64,000 bases of DNA from Fasciola hepatica. Lineage: Eukaryota > Platyhelminthes > Trematoda > Plagiorchiida > Fasciolidae. Shown in pieces: positions 33,000 through 46,790 of the stretch (position 1 is its first letter; each line of letters starts with the position of its first letter). The translations under genes were made by a program, and so were the position numbers. Below the pieces are notes generated by a model that had not been told where the DNA came from, searched no databases, and saw only the letters and a program-made list of their open reading frames with translations. The stretch lies in contig CANUEZ040000024.1 of NCBI GenBank assembly GCA_948099385.1, positions 20,348,001-20,412,000 of the forward strand. Direction: 5' to 3'.

Positions 33000-33570
33000 G
33001 AGCTCATTCGCTCAACTGGATTGGATCTCAGGAGACAGGATGCATTTGCCTTAGCGCACCCCAACAAAATATGCATTTGTCCACTTTGTAAGTGCAAGAT
33101 CACAAGACTCCAGCAGCCATTATGTTGTTTTCTAGTGTGTGGCTCTGAAGCTATCCACTCATTCCTGCTTATTGCAGAAGAGCTCAACTCACACTCCTCC
33201 TCGCTCACATGTTGTGCCAATAATCATGCTGCTGCCATCCCCGTCATTTCTAGCACTACTATCACCACGATTTACTTCACGCTATATGAAAACAATGAGC
33301 TAGTCCTTAGGACTAGGCCCTTGCCAAACCCCGGGGCCAGATGGAATCCCTCCGGTCATTTTAGGTTTCAGCTGCCCGACATGGCTTTGTTGTAACCTAA
33401 ACTATTTGCACTTTCCATGAATACTAGTGTAGTCCAACGGCAGTGGAAACTCTCTTTTATCAAACTCTGTTTTACTAAGGGTTCACAGTAAGACCATGAT
33501 AGTTACCGCCCAATTAACTACACATCCATGGTATGTAAAACTATAGATCGAATTGCCAAGTCTCGGAAAA
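33000..33570 (+). pseudogene. LINE family B linker and RT finger (third copy)
   Basis: RRQDAFALAHPNK (33021) is nearly identical to RRQEAIALAHPNK in the minus-strand copy. Farther on, NPGARWNPSGHFRFQLPD (33330) and HDSYRPINYTSMVCKTIDRIA (33495-33560) match the RT entry region. The trail ends there, before the palm. Confidence 0.75.
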
Positions 33571-34412
33571 TTTAGTGTGTTAATTACATGTAATTCCATT
33601 GCTTCTTGACCTTTCAATTTTACATGGTATCTCAATATCACCGAAACATTGCCTCTTAGTTCAACTTCTGCGAGCAAGTTTGTAGACGAACTCATTTTAC
33701 CAAGTGGCTGCAACAGGTTGCTGCCTGAGACAGGTGGACTGAGATCATGCAGCAAAATGTATTACTTTGTAATATCTTCATTTTGATCGTTCGTCTAACT
33801 ATGTGTGTCGGACTTCTGATGGATATGCCCATTTCAAGCTGTGCTGCGAGGTTTGGAGTTGATTCCTCGTTGATCTGCAAATGATGACAACAACAGAAAC
33901 CTGTTTTGGGCGCAACCAACACGAGGAGATAGTAACCACAGGCACTAAAACAAGCTTTGCGTAGGTAGGTTTAGAATCATTACCCACTCCTAAACGTCAG
34001 ACAAATATTTTCGTGGAAGGATTTTGGCCGGCAGCGTAAAGAACAACCGTCGAAAATCCTCCCAGAGGCCCTATATGCCTTGCTAATTTGACTTTATTTG
34101 ACATTAATTTGAAAAGCTCTTCCATATATCACCCTTTTGCTTGCCGGTTTATTCATATGAGATGTGTGAATTTGGCGTCGGCAGTCGCCCTTGAGCCACG
34201 GGGATTTAAACATTTGGATTTTACTGTTCAGTTCACTTGGCAGCTTACTTGAGTCTTGCATAAATGGAACCTTTTTTGAATTTCCATTTTTTACCGTAGA
34301 AACTTCAGAGCAATCCATTTCTGGTTTTAAGATTCGTTTGAATTGGCTACGCCTTGCTCGATTTGAGTGAATTAGCTTACAATGGTAGCGGTAGAACAAG
34401 GGAAGTTAGGGC
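33571..34412. other. Unassigned stretch where the RT palm would be expected
   Basis: No RT palm, FADD or C-terminal module can be seen in any frame. A minus-strand open frame (34094-34399) has no motif. Confidence 0.35.
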
Positions 34413-37160
34413 TTGCTTTCTGCAGTCGATACTAGTGATTGTGCATTACACACCATACGATTTTTAAAATCCGCCCCTTGCTGCTGGAGTAGCCTCCATG
34501 ATCACTATACTCCTTCCATCAGCTTAGCCCGATTTCACTTAGACCCCTTCCGTACTAGACAATGGATGTTTAACTTTAGCTTAGACCCCCACGGACTGCG
34601 TTTATCTTTCTATTCTCCCTTTTCAGTTCCCCGTCCACGGGCACACACCTTTCTACGAGGTCCAGTCGCTCTGGTTACTACGTTGGCTGTTATCCGGGCC
34701 ATTGCATTTGGACCCAAACCCCTTCACTGGTCTGCCAATTGATTGCTTTCTTCCATTGGCCTCGGTCTCCTGGACCCTCTGGAACATCTCGCCGGCTACG
34801 CTATCCGAAACATGCAAAACAGTATGCAGTGCTCCCTCTCACTTTCCATCGGAGCACGGCGCAGTCAGCTCCACCGCTCCTGCCAGCCCAATTAGGGGTG
34901 CAGAACGTCAGCAACGACTTGCGGGCGTAACCAGGCTGGCGGTTGCATCTCCCGTCAACAGAAGTAAATTTCAGGTTGAATGTTTAGAAAGCTGTCGGTC
35001 CTATCCATTAGCACCATTTGCGGATTGCAAGTCTACCGTGTTTGTGCTTAATCGGCCGTTGCAGTCACTGCATCGGTACTGTACCCACCAATCTTCCTCG
35101 GGTCTCCTTGAGCTTGCCGTCAGTGTCACCTTTGGCATTCCTCGTTGAAAGCGTGGTGAATGCTTCCTACTCCAATTATGACATCATTTACCTGCACGCC
35201 TTACATCTAGTCGCAATCATCATTTATTGATGCACACTGATCACCCATGCAATCGGTTCATCCCTTTTGCCTCATTCCCTCTCACCTATACTCCACAGGA
35301 TTTGCACCTGACTAGCAACCCGCTCCAACTGAAATTTTATCCATTCAGCAAGACATAAACTACGGACACCTTTGATATATTCACTCGTTTGCACATTTAC
35401 TTTTTGCTGTTCATTCTCTAGTCGCAATACCAATACTTATCCTTAGATGAAACATTTTTCTCGGAACCCTTCATCAGTCAGTCAAGTGGCTGTTGATTAT
35501 TCGCCGCCTTCGTCAGTCCGCTGTTCCTCTTCCCTGACCTTTCATTGCTTTTTCATAGAAGCTTATATCGGGTATATTCGTCCAGCATTTTCAACTCCCT
35601 GCAGTCGTCATAGCTGTGCATCCCAGACTGTTTTACAGAAAGTTCCGTTTTCACGTGGAATATCCCGAAGCCTCTACAATAAGGTGGATAATTTTCTGAT
35701 CACTCACCGGCTTTTATCAAAAACTCCTTCACTGTCAGCTTTGCGATTCGCTCTCCTTCTCCTGGTTTGTAAGTTGTCTGCTGTTTCACCTCAGTTTGCA
35801 CAAAACAGCCAATCCTTTTTGCTTTCGTGGTCAATCGATTCATTTTACCCTATATCAGCCTCATAAACCACGTTCTTTACATAGACTCTTCGGCGCTTCA
35901 TCCTATCCCTGCGGTGGCATTGTCGGTTCCATCTTAATAATGTTCGATGGAAGCCATCTATTATCTTCCCATGTACCCACCAGCACTCTTGTAGGCCGTT
36001 CACTAGGTAACAGCTGTAGGTCTACATCTCAGGTCGGCCTGTTACCATTTCTTTGTGGGTATACCTTGGCTCATTCGTTATACTTAGTTCGTTGCTGTCC
36101 ACCTTTCCCTTGGGAAATCTTTTTCTTCTGCTATCCAACAACCCTCTCCTCCTTCAGAAGCGTCTCTCGTCTAGTATGTCTCTGATTTTTTCTAATTATA
36201 CACCCAGCAACCATCCTGCTCCTTAGCCTGGTCCATTTTGCCCAGCACATACATGAGGGTCCCGTCTCCTTTCTTTGCTATGGACCATTCTCATTCGGCG
36301 GAGATGCTAATTGAAGCCACACGATCATGCCATGAAAACCACATTAAAAAGTTCAGTAACAGGTCGAAAAGTATCCTCCTTGTGTTTCATATACGCTACT
36401 CTCATTGTACGCTACTTTTATTCTCCATAATCATCCAGGCTACGAGCCCACGATGGATACATTACAATTTTTCAGTCTAAATATTGTCATTTCATGCCTG
36501 TTCTGTCAAGAAATGGTCCAATCACTGGCCGAACACCCTTCTTGGCTGTTTTCGTGGGCTCCGCTGTGGCTCTATCCCCTACCGGATGTATAGGCCGTCT
36601 TCCGTGTCCGAAACCGTCGACGCACTATTATTTGACCCCCAGCTGGTACTTAACCTCCCACTGATACAGTATTCTACCCTCCCGTTCTACTCTGTTTATG
36701 ATGTTCAATCCCCGTCCATTTTTGTGTTCCGTACTCTTACTGCTATCTCTCATTTCAGTCTGTTTCAGACTCTTTCCATCTCCTGCTTTGTGTCATTCTT
36801 CCCTTTTCCACGGAAAGCGATATGACCAAAATTTCTTGTGATTATTTGGCTTTTCCCTGCCACCAGGTCTCTTTTCGATATCTTTCGTTCATATATCCTA
36901 GCTTTCGGAGTGATATCAAATGTCTCTAACTGTCTTCATCGTATGACTTTGGGTTTTGAATTTACTGGGCGCCATCATGGTCATTATTTTTACCCATCAA
37001 CAATGCTTTATCTCAACCTTTAATTCGTTCATACTGGCGTCCCCTTCGTTTACTGATTTGAGGCACTTGTACAATCAGCTCGTACCCTATATCACATCTC
37101 GAATTTTTCTGCATAAACCATTATTGTTAACATTGTCACTGACGTACCGCTGCTTGTAGC
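34413..37160 (+). other. 3' region of the third LINE family B copy
   Basis: C/T-rich noncoding sequence. The segment 34860-35040 matches the shared module (TTTCAGGTTG, ATTAGCACC and TTGCGGAT in the same order and spacing as on the minus-strand copy), but the hairpin arms are eroded. No terminal repeat identified. Confidence 0.5.
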
Positions 37161-37849
37161 CACCCTTACTGGGTTGAAGGAACTGGCTATGGAATTGGCT
37201 TGCGGTCTCTGATGAAACCGTGCTGGCCGGCCTAGACGAGGCTGCCATTCATATGAGTTTTCAGCTTATGTTTGTTAAATCTTTCGATGTTTCTGGAAAC
37301 TACAGGGTTGAGACTCACGGGTACATGGTTCGTCAGGTCTAGCTGCGAACCGTTCTTGGCAATTGAGGCAGTAGACGAGTTTTTCCATCGAGAAAGTAAT
37401 ATGCCACTCTATTCAGATGAGTCAGGTATACTTGGAAACGAAATAAGGGCATCCGTTTTACCAGAGCTGAAAGTGGCTGATGATACCACGTCTCTCTCGT
37501 GGCGGTAGGACATTTTAATTTAAGGCAGCAATCATGATAATTCGTTTGGGTGAAATGAGATCTTCTGAGGACAGCTCAAGTGTCAGAGGTTGAAATTGAA
37601 TTGGGCATGGAGAGTCATCGGTCGCTAAAGGTGGAGGGAAGTAGGAACTAAGTGCACCCGAGGCTTATCAGGATTCTGTTAAATACACATATATGCGTGT
37701 ACATTTCAAGCGGGCTTAAGAACAAATGTGGAACCAAAGCAATGTCAGCAGAAAAAATTATTGATTCTGGGGATTCTGCGCCAACAAAGAGGCTTCAAAA
37801 GTGAAAGTAGATGTTTTATTATTTTCACCTTTCGCGTTATGTAAATGTG
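37161..37849. other. Unassigned stretch
   Basis: One open frame (37272-37508, +) without recognisable motifs. Nothing else seen. Confidence 0.3.
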
Positions 37850-38510
37850 TTACCCGTATTTTAGTTGTACTTGAGGAACGACGAGTGAACAGACAGGCCA
37901 TATAGCGTGCGCACCGCTGGGATCGGTTTCAGGTAATACCGCCAGCGCGTACAACCAGCAGCAGCCTTCTTCTGCTTGGTCCAACCAGGAATTGAGAACA
38001 ACTAACCGAATTCATAGCCGTAGCTTACTGCCTCGTGTCCCTGCGCCAAGTAACAGGGTGACCTTCGCGTCGTTTTTTCTAGCCTTGTCCAACATATGCA
38101 AAGGGAACATGTGAAAGTAAGAGGTAAGCTGGCATACGAACAACGTGCCCGAGGCGTCGAGGGCGATGTGGATCGACAGTCTTGGCCAGAGGGCGACTGC
38201 TTGCACTAAGCATACGACGGCGAAAGGCGTCACTGCTCATTCAGTGCTCCCACTTGACACAAGCAGTGCTTCGAAGGTGTTGGTGGTCAAATAATGTAAG
38301 CCTCCGAAAGCTGTCAATGCAGAGGAGCCAGGTCTTGCAGCGGTCAGGACGAACACTACGAGATGCGGCGCTGTACGCCCTTTCCTTGAGGGAAAGTCGA
38401 TGCCAAGATGGGTCCACAGATGACGCAGTCGCACGAAATCTGCTCTGGCTTTTGGAATTGTTGAGGTAATTTCGTTTACAAAACCACCTCCAGCTGTGGC
38501 CAAGCTCCCG
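37850..38510 (-). pseudogene. RTE-type LINE, C-terminal tail of the RT protein
   Basis: Read from 38510 downwards on the minus strand: STIPKARADFVRLRHLWT, then in a shifted frame ERAYSAASRSV, CKTWLLCIDSFRRLTLFDHQ, then DAFRRRMLS, HRPRRLGHVVRMP and VTWRRD. This is the well-known C-terminal region of RTE-like endonuclease-RT proteins (usual form: RVY.AAVRSVLLYG.ETW, RWLGHVLRMP, TW...), abundant in flatworm genomes. It holds no catalytic part and contains several stops. The low-coordinate end is A-rich on the minus strand. Confidence 0.78.
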
Positions 38511-41369
38511 AAGTAATTAAAGCCACTGGCTATCGTCCTTGGGGGGGGGGGGGCAAAAAGCCCACGTTCCGATATTTATTGAAGAAAATATAAATCGGCC
38601 GCTTTCATTGAGATGCACGGCCCACTTTTGAGAAACACTGGAAAAACCCCGACCTAAAATGTTTACTCCGAGTTCGGCTTAGCTTCCTCCCAGGGCCTCA
38701 AGGAGGATTTGGTCTACTTCAGCCAAGTAGACCCCACGATGGAGTGCTTGAACCAAAACATACGCTCAAGGTGGATCATGGCTGCTGCACAACTGTGAGC
38801 AGGCCATCGGATAGAAGTTGTCCTGGATCTGGGCAGGAACAATGGAGGATAAAAGGTCGCAGCTAGCCCTGTGGAACTGTCTTTGGCGATTGATGTGAAA
38901 TGTTTCTCCTTCGTCCTGGGAATTCAAGCCTAACCAGTGAATGGTAGCATCCAGCTACGCTATTCCGGAGCGAATTTTGCACACGAAATAACCTTACTGT
39001 AAAACCTAGGGCAAGAATAATTGGGGCATTTTGGGTCCATTTCCCTGCATGGAAGCTAGCCAACACTTCGGGAAAAAATTGCGGGGCGTAGAAGTAAACC
39101 AATGAAGCCCGGTTCGGTCAAGTCACCGGCCAACAGTTTTTGGCCACGTATATCGGTAACACCGTTCAAAGCACCTGTATTAGGTAGGTTGTTTGTTTAG
39201 CAATATACTGGTGATGAATCCAATTAATAATGAATTCTGGAAGCCTTGTTGTGACCTGTTGGCGAAATAAATCAGATAGGTTATATACTTTGCAAGGCCG
39301 AGGCATTTCGGACGTAAGGCTAGTCTTACGTTCAGAGGGAAGCCTTCATTACGCTGAGCCCATCTATTTTCTCCCGGAAGCATTGTAGCCTACGGTAGCA
39401 ATATTCTTGTTTGGAAGGCCGCCTGTCGACCAGGTTTCGGTAATTAAAATAAATGTCGAGTCGGCCTTGAGTGTTGTTATGCGCAGCGCTCGCACCTTAT
39501 TTACTGTTCAGCGCGCATTATTCGCAGGCATTGGCAACCGTTCCGTGGAATTAGGATTAGAGCTAGAAATTTTATTCAATTCAGGCCTAATGCTCATCGA
39601 GGAGAAATCGTGAAAAGTAATTAGTGGGGCTTAACACGGGGTTGTCAGTAGAGCGGAGGAAAGAACCTGGCACCAAGGGCTATTTGTTAAGCTGAATAGT
39701 TACACATTATGCAGCAGTCAGCCCGGTTGGTAATTTGAACTGCACGTGACTAGCTTTGGCAGAGACCGTTAGGCGGGAAAAGGACGTAGGTTCATACGTC
39801 CGCTTTTGGCCGGACGCTGCCACTAAAAAGCAAAGATGAGAGCCCTGTTGCCAGTGGATACTGGTGAATGGGAAGTAGAAATATGGGGTGTAAGAGACTA
39901 ATGGCTAATAATTGGGTGAGGGCGGGGAAGTCCAGCGGGATCAAATATATTTGCTCCTGGCTTATTATTGAAGGGGACTCAGGCGCTCTTATAACATTGG
40001 AATTTCAGTGAGCTGCTACTTAGAAGGAAAAGTGAAATGAGATTAAGGTACAAGGTGCTAGTCAGGGCAGAGACTGGGAGGCCGCGGTCCGTGTTGTCAG
40101 TGGCCTGAGGCAGACGAGGGCTTCAGTTTAAATGAGATATACAGACTATAGAAAGTGGGTGATTCGTAGAAGTTATGTAAAACACTACAGCTATTGATCT
40201 ATGCTGATGGAGGTTGAAATGAAGAAGTTTGGCATTTACTTGTAGCAGTGTGATGAAGGGGGCGGCCAGAAGGCGCAGAAAATTTTAACTTGGGGGTATA
40301 TGATGTGCAGCTGTAGAATAGGGAAGCAGAAATGTTGCTAATGGATTCGTAGAATTCATTCTGTAATGTGGTCCACAGCAATTGTAACATTCTTGAACAA
40401 GGCTTTCAAAGCAGTGATAGATTGGTTCTCGGTGAATTCACTGACAGATCTATAGCCAAAGAATTAATAAAAGGGTTGACATGATCTGCGTTGAACGGGC
40501 CTCCCCATCCTGGCACACAAGCGAGGGTACTGTGCTCTAATAATATAGCTGAAAAAGCCGCATGTAGTACTTTTACAGGGTATGTTGAATGAGACAATGT
40601 GGGATCGGAAATTTACTTGAGTGGAAACCAATAAGACGGGGTACTATTAAATGATGCCGGCAGATTGGTGAGACTAAAACCGTTTGTCCCATCGCCCCGG
40701 TGTTTTTACTTGCCTCACCGAAAAAAATCAATCAGATTTGCAGAGAGAGGATTCTTTGAAACTTTTGACTTCGAGAGCAGTTTTGGTACTGCTTTGGCAC
40801 AATCAGACTCCAAGGCTTATTGTTTTTGATTGATATTTCTGACATTCCAACACTGCCAGCAAGTGTAAAAAATTAGGAATTGTGTTACGTTTCTTAATAC
40901 GGAGATCTCTTGAGGGAAAAAGTGGAAAGTTATGGTTTTGGATTTAAAAAAATTAGCACTAAAATTGCCGGTAATGCGCCCAATAAGATAAACGCCTACT
41001 TCTGGATGGTTGAAGAAGAAACAACCCCAATATTTTGACATCAGGTGCGACACAACACATTGGAATGGCGTGGAATCTGATGGCAGACAAAATTCCCCTG
41101 TGAACATCTAGCCTCTGGGAATAAAGTCTTTCTTGGCCTCCAGTGAGCAAAGAAAATTGTCTTACATACCGTGTTGCAAGGGCTTTTCACGAGCTCCGAA
41201 TTGTGTCCCGTATCTGTTGCACCTTCGTTTATTGGAAATTTGTGCAGCCATCTAATTCTAAGGATCCTTTCAGAACTCCGAAAGCCTTGATGGGATCTTC
41301 TGTTTGCAGTCCAGCTTCCCAGGGAGGTGGGTTTTTGTTCTGTACTCATCTCCTCCCATGGCCTACTTT
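38511..41369. other. Unassigned stretch with a G-run and a small hairpin
   Basis: A run of about 12 G lies near 38542-38553. A perfect hairpin lies at 38711-38733: GGTCTACTT, five bases, AAGTAGACC. Open frames up to about 100 codons occur on both strands without recognisable family motifs. No repeat copy elsewhere in the window was noticed. Confidence 0.35.
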
Positions 41370-41812
41370 TAAGTTCAGGAAAACTCTGTGTGAATCGCTC
41401 TTGTATGCTTTCCGGTAGCTTTTCTCCCCGATAAAATCGGGGTGGAGAACTTGAATGACATCTTACTGAAGTGCCCTTGCGTGTTTAGTGTAGAAGGGTA
41501 GCAGTTCCGGTGGCTTACGAGGGAAAACAGTTCCCGTTGGCTGTAAAAGGTAATTATAACCTCAGCGCATTCTAGACATAGTCCCAGGGACTCGAAATCT
41601 GCGGTCATAAATACCCCGAGATATATTGCAATGCCCCTCTTCCCCTTTCTCATTTCAGAGTGTCCAGACCCAGGTTCCACTAGATTGGACACCGGGAAGT
41701 CTTCAACGAGTTCCGGTACATGTTTGTGTTGAGAGGAAGCTCTTAGTTCATGTGTGATCGGCACACTATCTGGTTTATCTGGTGAAGCTATTTCTTGAGA
41801 ATTTCTCGCCAC
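41370..41812 (-). pseudogene. Probable LINE endonuclease fragment
   Basis: A 145-codon minus-strand frame. EMRKGKRGIAIYLGVF, ADFESLGLCLECAEV and STLNTQGHFSKMSFKFSTP fit the central part of a CR1-like APE endonuclease (usual RRGGG.A.YV, then a conserved acidic stretch, then the strand before GDFN). Neither VTESWL nor GDFN is visible, so the call rests on the central motif only. Confidence 0.5.
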
Positions 41813-42842
41813 CTTAAAGCCACTAACAAATGAAGTGTGGGCAGTTCAGTTAGTGAGCTTATTTTTATTGCGCAAGAGACGCGGGAGTAGCTTCAGTGTC
41901 GACACTTGCAGAATATCACAGGCGAACTTCCGCACACTGGAACTAAGCGCCTCTACGTCCATATGGATGGTTCTTTCTTTGAAATGATTCCGCATCCATT
42001 TACTGGCTATGAAGCGATTTTACAGGCTTGAGGCTAGCAAACCCGTACATTGGAATTAACTGAGTCCGGGGCTTTTCAGAAGTCCGCGTAAAAGCCTCCC
42101 ACCTTCCAGCCATCATCAGGTATCCTCTTGAATTCATCCAGGAGGCAGAGGTGACTCTTCGCGCATACCCTGGTTTTTAATGAGCCCGATTGACAAGTTC
42201 TAATGAAACCAATATCAGAGAGGAGGGTAGCTGTTTGGCTTCTCGGAAAGTTCCCCAGTATTTTTAAGGTCAGAGATGTTTGTAGTTGGAAGCATCCTCT
42301 CTACTCCATCCCTCGTCGAATGGCACCACCTGCTCCAGCTTCCATTAGCGTTGCGGTTGGTAGCCACTCGGAGTCTGGTTGCGTAGCTTTGAATGAGGTT
42401 CGGCCGACGGACGGTTGGACACAATTCGTCGTGGACCCTCGTCTTACCAACTGATGATCCCTCCAGTTTCTGTCCAACGTCCCTACTCTCAAATTGGGCG
42501 AGTGGTATTTCCAGTCCACCGTTTGGAGGAAGACAGCGTTTCTGCCTTTATCTTTGCAATGCCTTTTCCTGCCGGCAGATTTGGGTGTGCCTGATCCTTC
42601 AGAGGCTATCGGATCTGCCATTTCTGTGGGTGCAGGCTCATATATATTACCAACGGTGTGGCTGATTACCGGAATATTATTATGTCGAAGCCAAAGATAT
42701 CAGGGTAAGAACTACTGCTTTGGTCTACAAAGCAACAAGCTCAGAATACGCAGGATAAAATAAGACGGTGAATCGGAACAGAGTTTTTGAAATTAAGTCA
42801 ACGATAGACCACTCCATCGGGAAAGACGAAACCTAACCACGG
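41813..42842. other. Unassigned stretch upstream of a BEL remnant
   Basis: Frames at 42203-42454 (+) and 42301-42621 (-) overlap on opposite strands and show no motif. An LTR was looked for here and not found. Confidence 0.3.
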
Positions 42843-45540
42843 GTGGAGAATCAGCCTGCCCCAGCGAGACCATTATTCTACGTTCATTGGGTGGAACTGA
42901 TCATCTCTGCTGGACACTTAGGACAATGCTCTCTCTATCGATTCAAAGCTTTTGTCGACGCCAAGATAGTCGATCCGGGGAAAACGCTGACCTACTTCAG
43001 CCAATTTTTACAGAGGCTAGCCAGGGGAGCTGCTGATCATTGTTCTATGCTCGAGGCAAAGTGGGACTACACAACAGAACGGGAGACTTGATGAATTCGT
43101 CTGGTTATCCTCTTAAGTTTGACAACCATTCAATCGACGGCCTGACACCTGGAGCCAGAGGAATCAAGACTGGCTTTTGCATCATGTCCCAACTTGTCAA
43201 AAACGCGAAATGTTTAATAGCCTCGGACCATTTAGGCCACGATTCCGGTCTCTATGAGATACGTGTTTTCAAGATAATGATATGTGGCTCCCTACCTAAA
43301 ACTACAGTGTCACTTGGCCAAAGAAGCAAAAAGTCTTAGCTGGAGTAACTGTGAATCTAAGCTCCAGGGCCTCATCAACCACTTAGACAGGTAGGCAACG
43401 ACAGCCGACGGTAGACCTGACCCACTCTTCCGTCTTTATGGAGATCTGAACGGACTGAGTACCAGCCATTCCCTAAACATTGTTCGGGAGTACTCGACAC
43501 ATCAGCCTCGCACAAGCAAGCTAGCCATTTGCTCTAATTTTAAAGTCCTCGGGGTTGAAAAGTATTTGACACTAATCGCAGTTTGGGGAACCATCCAGAG
43601 TTCCTTAAGGTGATCATAAACGAACGTTGAAAGATGGCGAAGGCAGCTGGAGATTACTTCGCGTGCTCTAATAACTTACAACGTGCAGCAACGTTCAAGA
43701 TGTCATCTAGATTGGCCAGGCAGTCACCGTCGATTGCTACGCCAGGTGAAGAGAGCTTCGTCAGAAATTAAACTGAGAGTTGTGCTTGGTTCTCTCAACA
43801 CTGCGAGCTACTCACAAACCAAAAAATATGGGTATAACTGGTGTCAAGTTGGTGACTACCGATTGGGTGCCTGGAACCTTGGAGCTTGTAATAAGTGATC
43901 CTGATACAACACAAACAAAGAAGCCATTTCTGGAGAAACACCTACTTTAAAGCACCCCGGAGTTGCTCGCCGTGAGCATAGTGGTTGAGAAACGGGTCAC
44001 AGCTAGGGGCCGATGGCGAGTGCAATCCACATCATCCGACAAAAATGAACCGATAGTCCACAGAAGCTCTCACTCTGACCGGGGTCAAGATGTGAGTGCC
44101 AGACTCACCGGATGAAATATTTAGCAGATGTCTCTGACTGAGTGACTCAACCGTCTTTGACTTGGGGATGACCAGGTTGATCTCTGCTGTGACGAGCCGG
44201 AGGCACACCAGGAGCCAGATCATACGGTAGGCACTGGGCTAGCTCTCTACTAGGCGCGCACGACCTTGGGATGGATACCACACTACTTTGCAGAAGGGAG
44301 AGGTTCAGCTTTTTGTCAGCGAAAACCGAAAACACGGTAACAGCTGCGTCGCCTCCAAGAACCAAATTTTCGCGACACCTGGGATCGTCTATCATTTTCC
44401 ACAGTAGTTCATCTTACTCTGAAGACAGTAGGTAAGGGGGCAAAAACCAAGCCCGAATACTTTGGGATGCCTCTCCCGCGGCATATGCCTACGGCACCCC
44501 TCGCAGACAGCAGGATTTATATTCATCACAGTTTTCTGCGCTCCAAAGAAAATTCTGGTCACAAAAAACGCCCCCCTAGGGAAGCTTAGATTTGGAGATC
44601 AGCAGTGAAAAGCTTGGTGACCTGGGAATGGTTATGACTCCGACTGAAGCAGGAGAAAAGGCATGGCACTACCAAGGTCAAAGGTCGTTTAATCTCAAGA
44701 AACCTGAAGAATTTGGCGAGGATTTTGGATCGCGCGGACAAATTCCAAGGGAATTCATTCGACGATCTTTTGTTACAAAGGTCAGGCTGGACAAGGCCAC
44801 CGATCGGCTTTTTCTGTCGGTTCAGGTTGAGCAGAGTGTATATGTCGGCCCACACAAGGGGAGTTTTCTGCGGGCAACGACAGCGACTGAAGAGGGGAAA
44901 GCACTATGTTTCTTGCGGTGGACGAGAGCAAAATTGACAAACCGAGGACAGATTAATAGAGGACAGTACATCCGTTCGGCAAGATTTCCTTGGTCTTCTT
45001 GTTAACTACTTCCTTCATGGGTAGAGCTTTTCCAAACCATTGGGGATTTCCAAAGATAACCAGATGCCCATCGGGAAGTCTTGTTTAAAGACATTATCTA
45101 ACAAGCAAAACTGCCCCATGACTCCCTGAATAACTGGAAGCTTAAAGCTTGAAAAAACTTTGCCGTATCTTGCACTGGTAAACAAGAAAGCTGAGAATTG
45201 TGGAGGAGGTAATACTGAATTCTGAATTCTCTCCAATTTATACAGGATGGGGTTAGAACTCAGAGCTAGATAGGTAATTCGGGAAAAACCGGATCTTCGT
45301 AACACTACATTCCACGTTTGCACTTCTACATGACTCCTCCACGAAACAAAAAACCCAGGTCCGGGGAAGTAGAACAGTTTTGGTGGCTTGTGAGGCCATG
45401 TGAGACATGAATGAATCAGCACAGATCGAAAGCAATGCCGTTCAGCAGCATTACTATGGACTAAGGAGTCCCCGTGTTAAATCAGCGGCCCTTGAACTAT
45501 CAAAATAATTTCACAGAGCCAAAAAATGTTTTGTTTGCTT
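42843..45540 (+). pseudogene. Decayed BEL/Pao element (Gag, protease region, RT finger)
   Basis: Plus-strand remnant related to the element at 9467-16157. Gag: LYRFKAFVDAKIVDPGKTL and ASDHLGHDSGLYEIR (42843-43340) align with the Gag core. Region before RT: DDQVDLCCDEPEAHQ and TLGWIPHY (about 44160-44270), and LTLKTVGKGAKTKPEYF (about 44420). RT: DRADKFQGNSFDDLLLQRSG then FCRFRLSRVYMSAHTRG (44713-44860), matching the finger and first palm strand with the catalytic Asp changed to His. Later palm motifs are not certain; LRSPRVKSAALELSK near 45470 may be the end of RNase H. No integrase or LTR found. Confidence 0.75.
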
Positions 45541-46790
45541 CGGTTTAATCTATCTCAATCTATCTGATATCAAGAAAGACAGCAATGAATGAAGCCAATT
45601 AGCTTCTACCGCAGAAGCCGACGAAAAAATTTGAAGCGTAACGCTAGAGTGTCGAAAAAATTGGGGCTCGGAAAGTCTCAGTGGACAATGAGGGAGCCGA
45701 GAGCATGAAAACAGGAAGAAAGGGAGATAAAATGGGGAAAAGAAAAAGAGGTCACATTTTGGACAACATGCCGTTTTACATACCGCCCCAGAGGAACTCA
45801 TCTGGGTCTTACCTGGTGACGGCCTGGATGCGAGGACGGGCTAAATTTTGCAAATCGTTTAAGGTAATACAGGGCCAAAATGCGGGTGCTTTTTGGGAAT
45901 GGGTACGGCAAAGTCGTGTCACGCATTAGCAACTACGGGGGAGGCGGCTAATGAAAGCTCCTGGAGTTCAACTGATTTAAGGCGATTTTGGGAAACATTC
46001 AACATATTTGCAAGAACTTTAGAGCCATAAAATTAATAATTCGCAGTTTCTACGGTGATGGACTATGAAGTGAACAAAGTTGCAAAGATGTGTAAAAACC
46101 TCGACTGTGCAATCACAGGGATAAAAAACGACAGCCAAGCTCACTGCGCGAGAAGGACAACCACGAGTATCACTCTGGTCCAGAAGGGGCATGAAGTCTC
46201 AATTTGGATGCGATCAAATAAAGGTAGGTTCACAAAAGTGTAAGTGGTACGAAACACGAAAACAATTTGCATAAAAGGGCGCTGACCCTACCCCACCTAA
46301 ATGGGCCCTATTCTCAGTGCACGCAACTATTACTGCTGACACTTAGGGTTTGCTCATATATACATGCAACCAAACGCAATTCGGTGGCTAAGTCAGCGAG
46401 TAAATCCTTCACAGCAAACAGGCTCTTATTATCCGCCGACCCTTATTCTCCAGACGCTGCTTGTCAGCCAGGGCAAATGGCATATATGTGTAACGGCTCC
46501 GATTCCACATGCCAATTCTGGACAAACAATAGCTCAGGTGCACGAGTGTAATTGAGCGGGCTTGCATTCGTGAAGAGGATAATAAAGCCCACTCATGGAA
46601 TAGTTCTCACTGTTGTCAACAATAAGCTGGAACTCACAAGACAAAATTGTGCCCCGTTAAATGTGTGGGGCACTCTGCCGTTTATGCTGACGCGTGGGTG
46701 GGTATGTATGCATGGGAACGGCAAATAGGAATCGCAGAGTTGTTTTGTAAATGGCGAGCAATAATTGGGAACTCACGGAACCTTCATGAT
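45541..46790. other. Gap between two convergent BEL remnants
   Basis: No BEL motif in either orientation. The frame at 45681-45929 (+) is Lys/Arg-rich without known features. Confidence 0.35.

Larger units (their letters stand above)
31860..37160 (+). mobile_element. LINE family B, third copy (strongly decayed)
   Basis: Plus-strand remnant with endonuclease (32240-32720), linker and RT finger (33000-33570) and the shared 3' module (34860-35040). The RT palm is missing or unrecognisable, suggesting an internal deletion between about 33570 and 34400. Ends are approximate. Confidence 0.65.

Noticed and set aside
38542..38553. G-run as a functional G-quadruplex
   Set aside because: A single homopolymer run; also a common place for sequencing error.
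45681..45929. Basic 82-codon frame as a nuclear protein gene
   Set aside because: No homology recognised and no gene context; chance frame is more likely.
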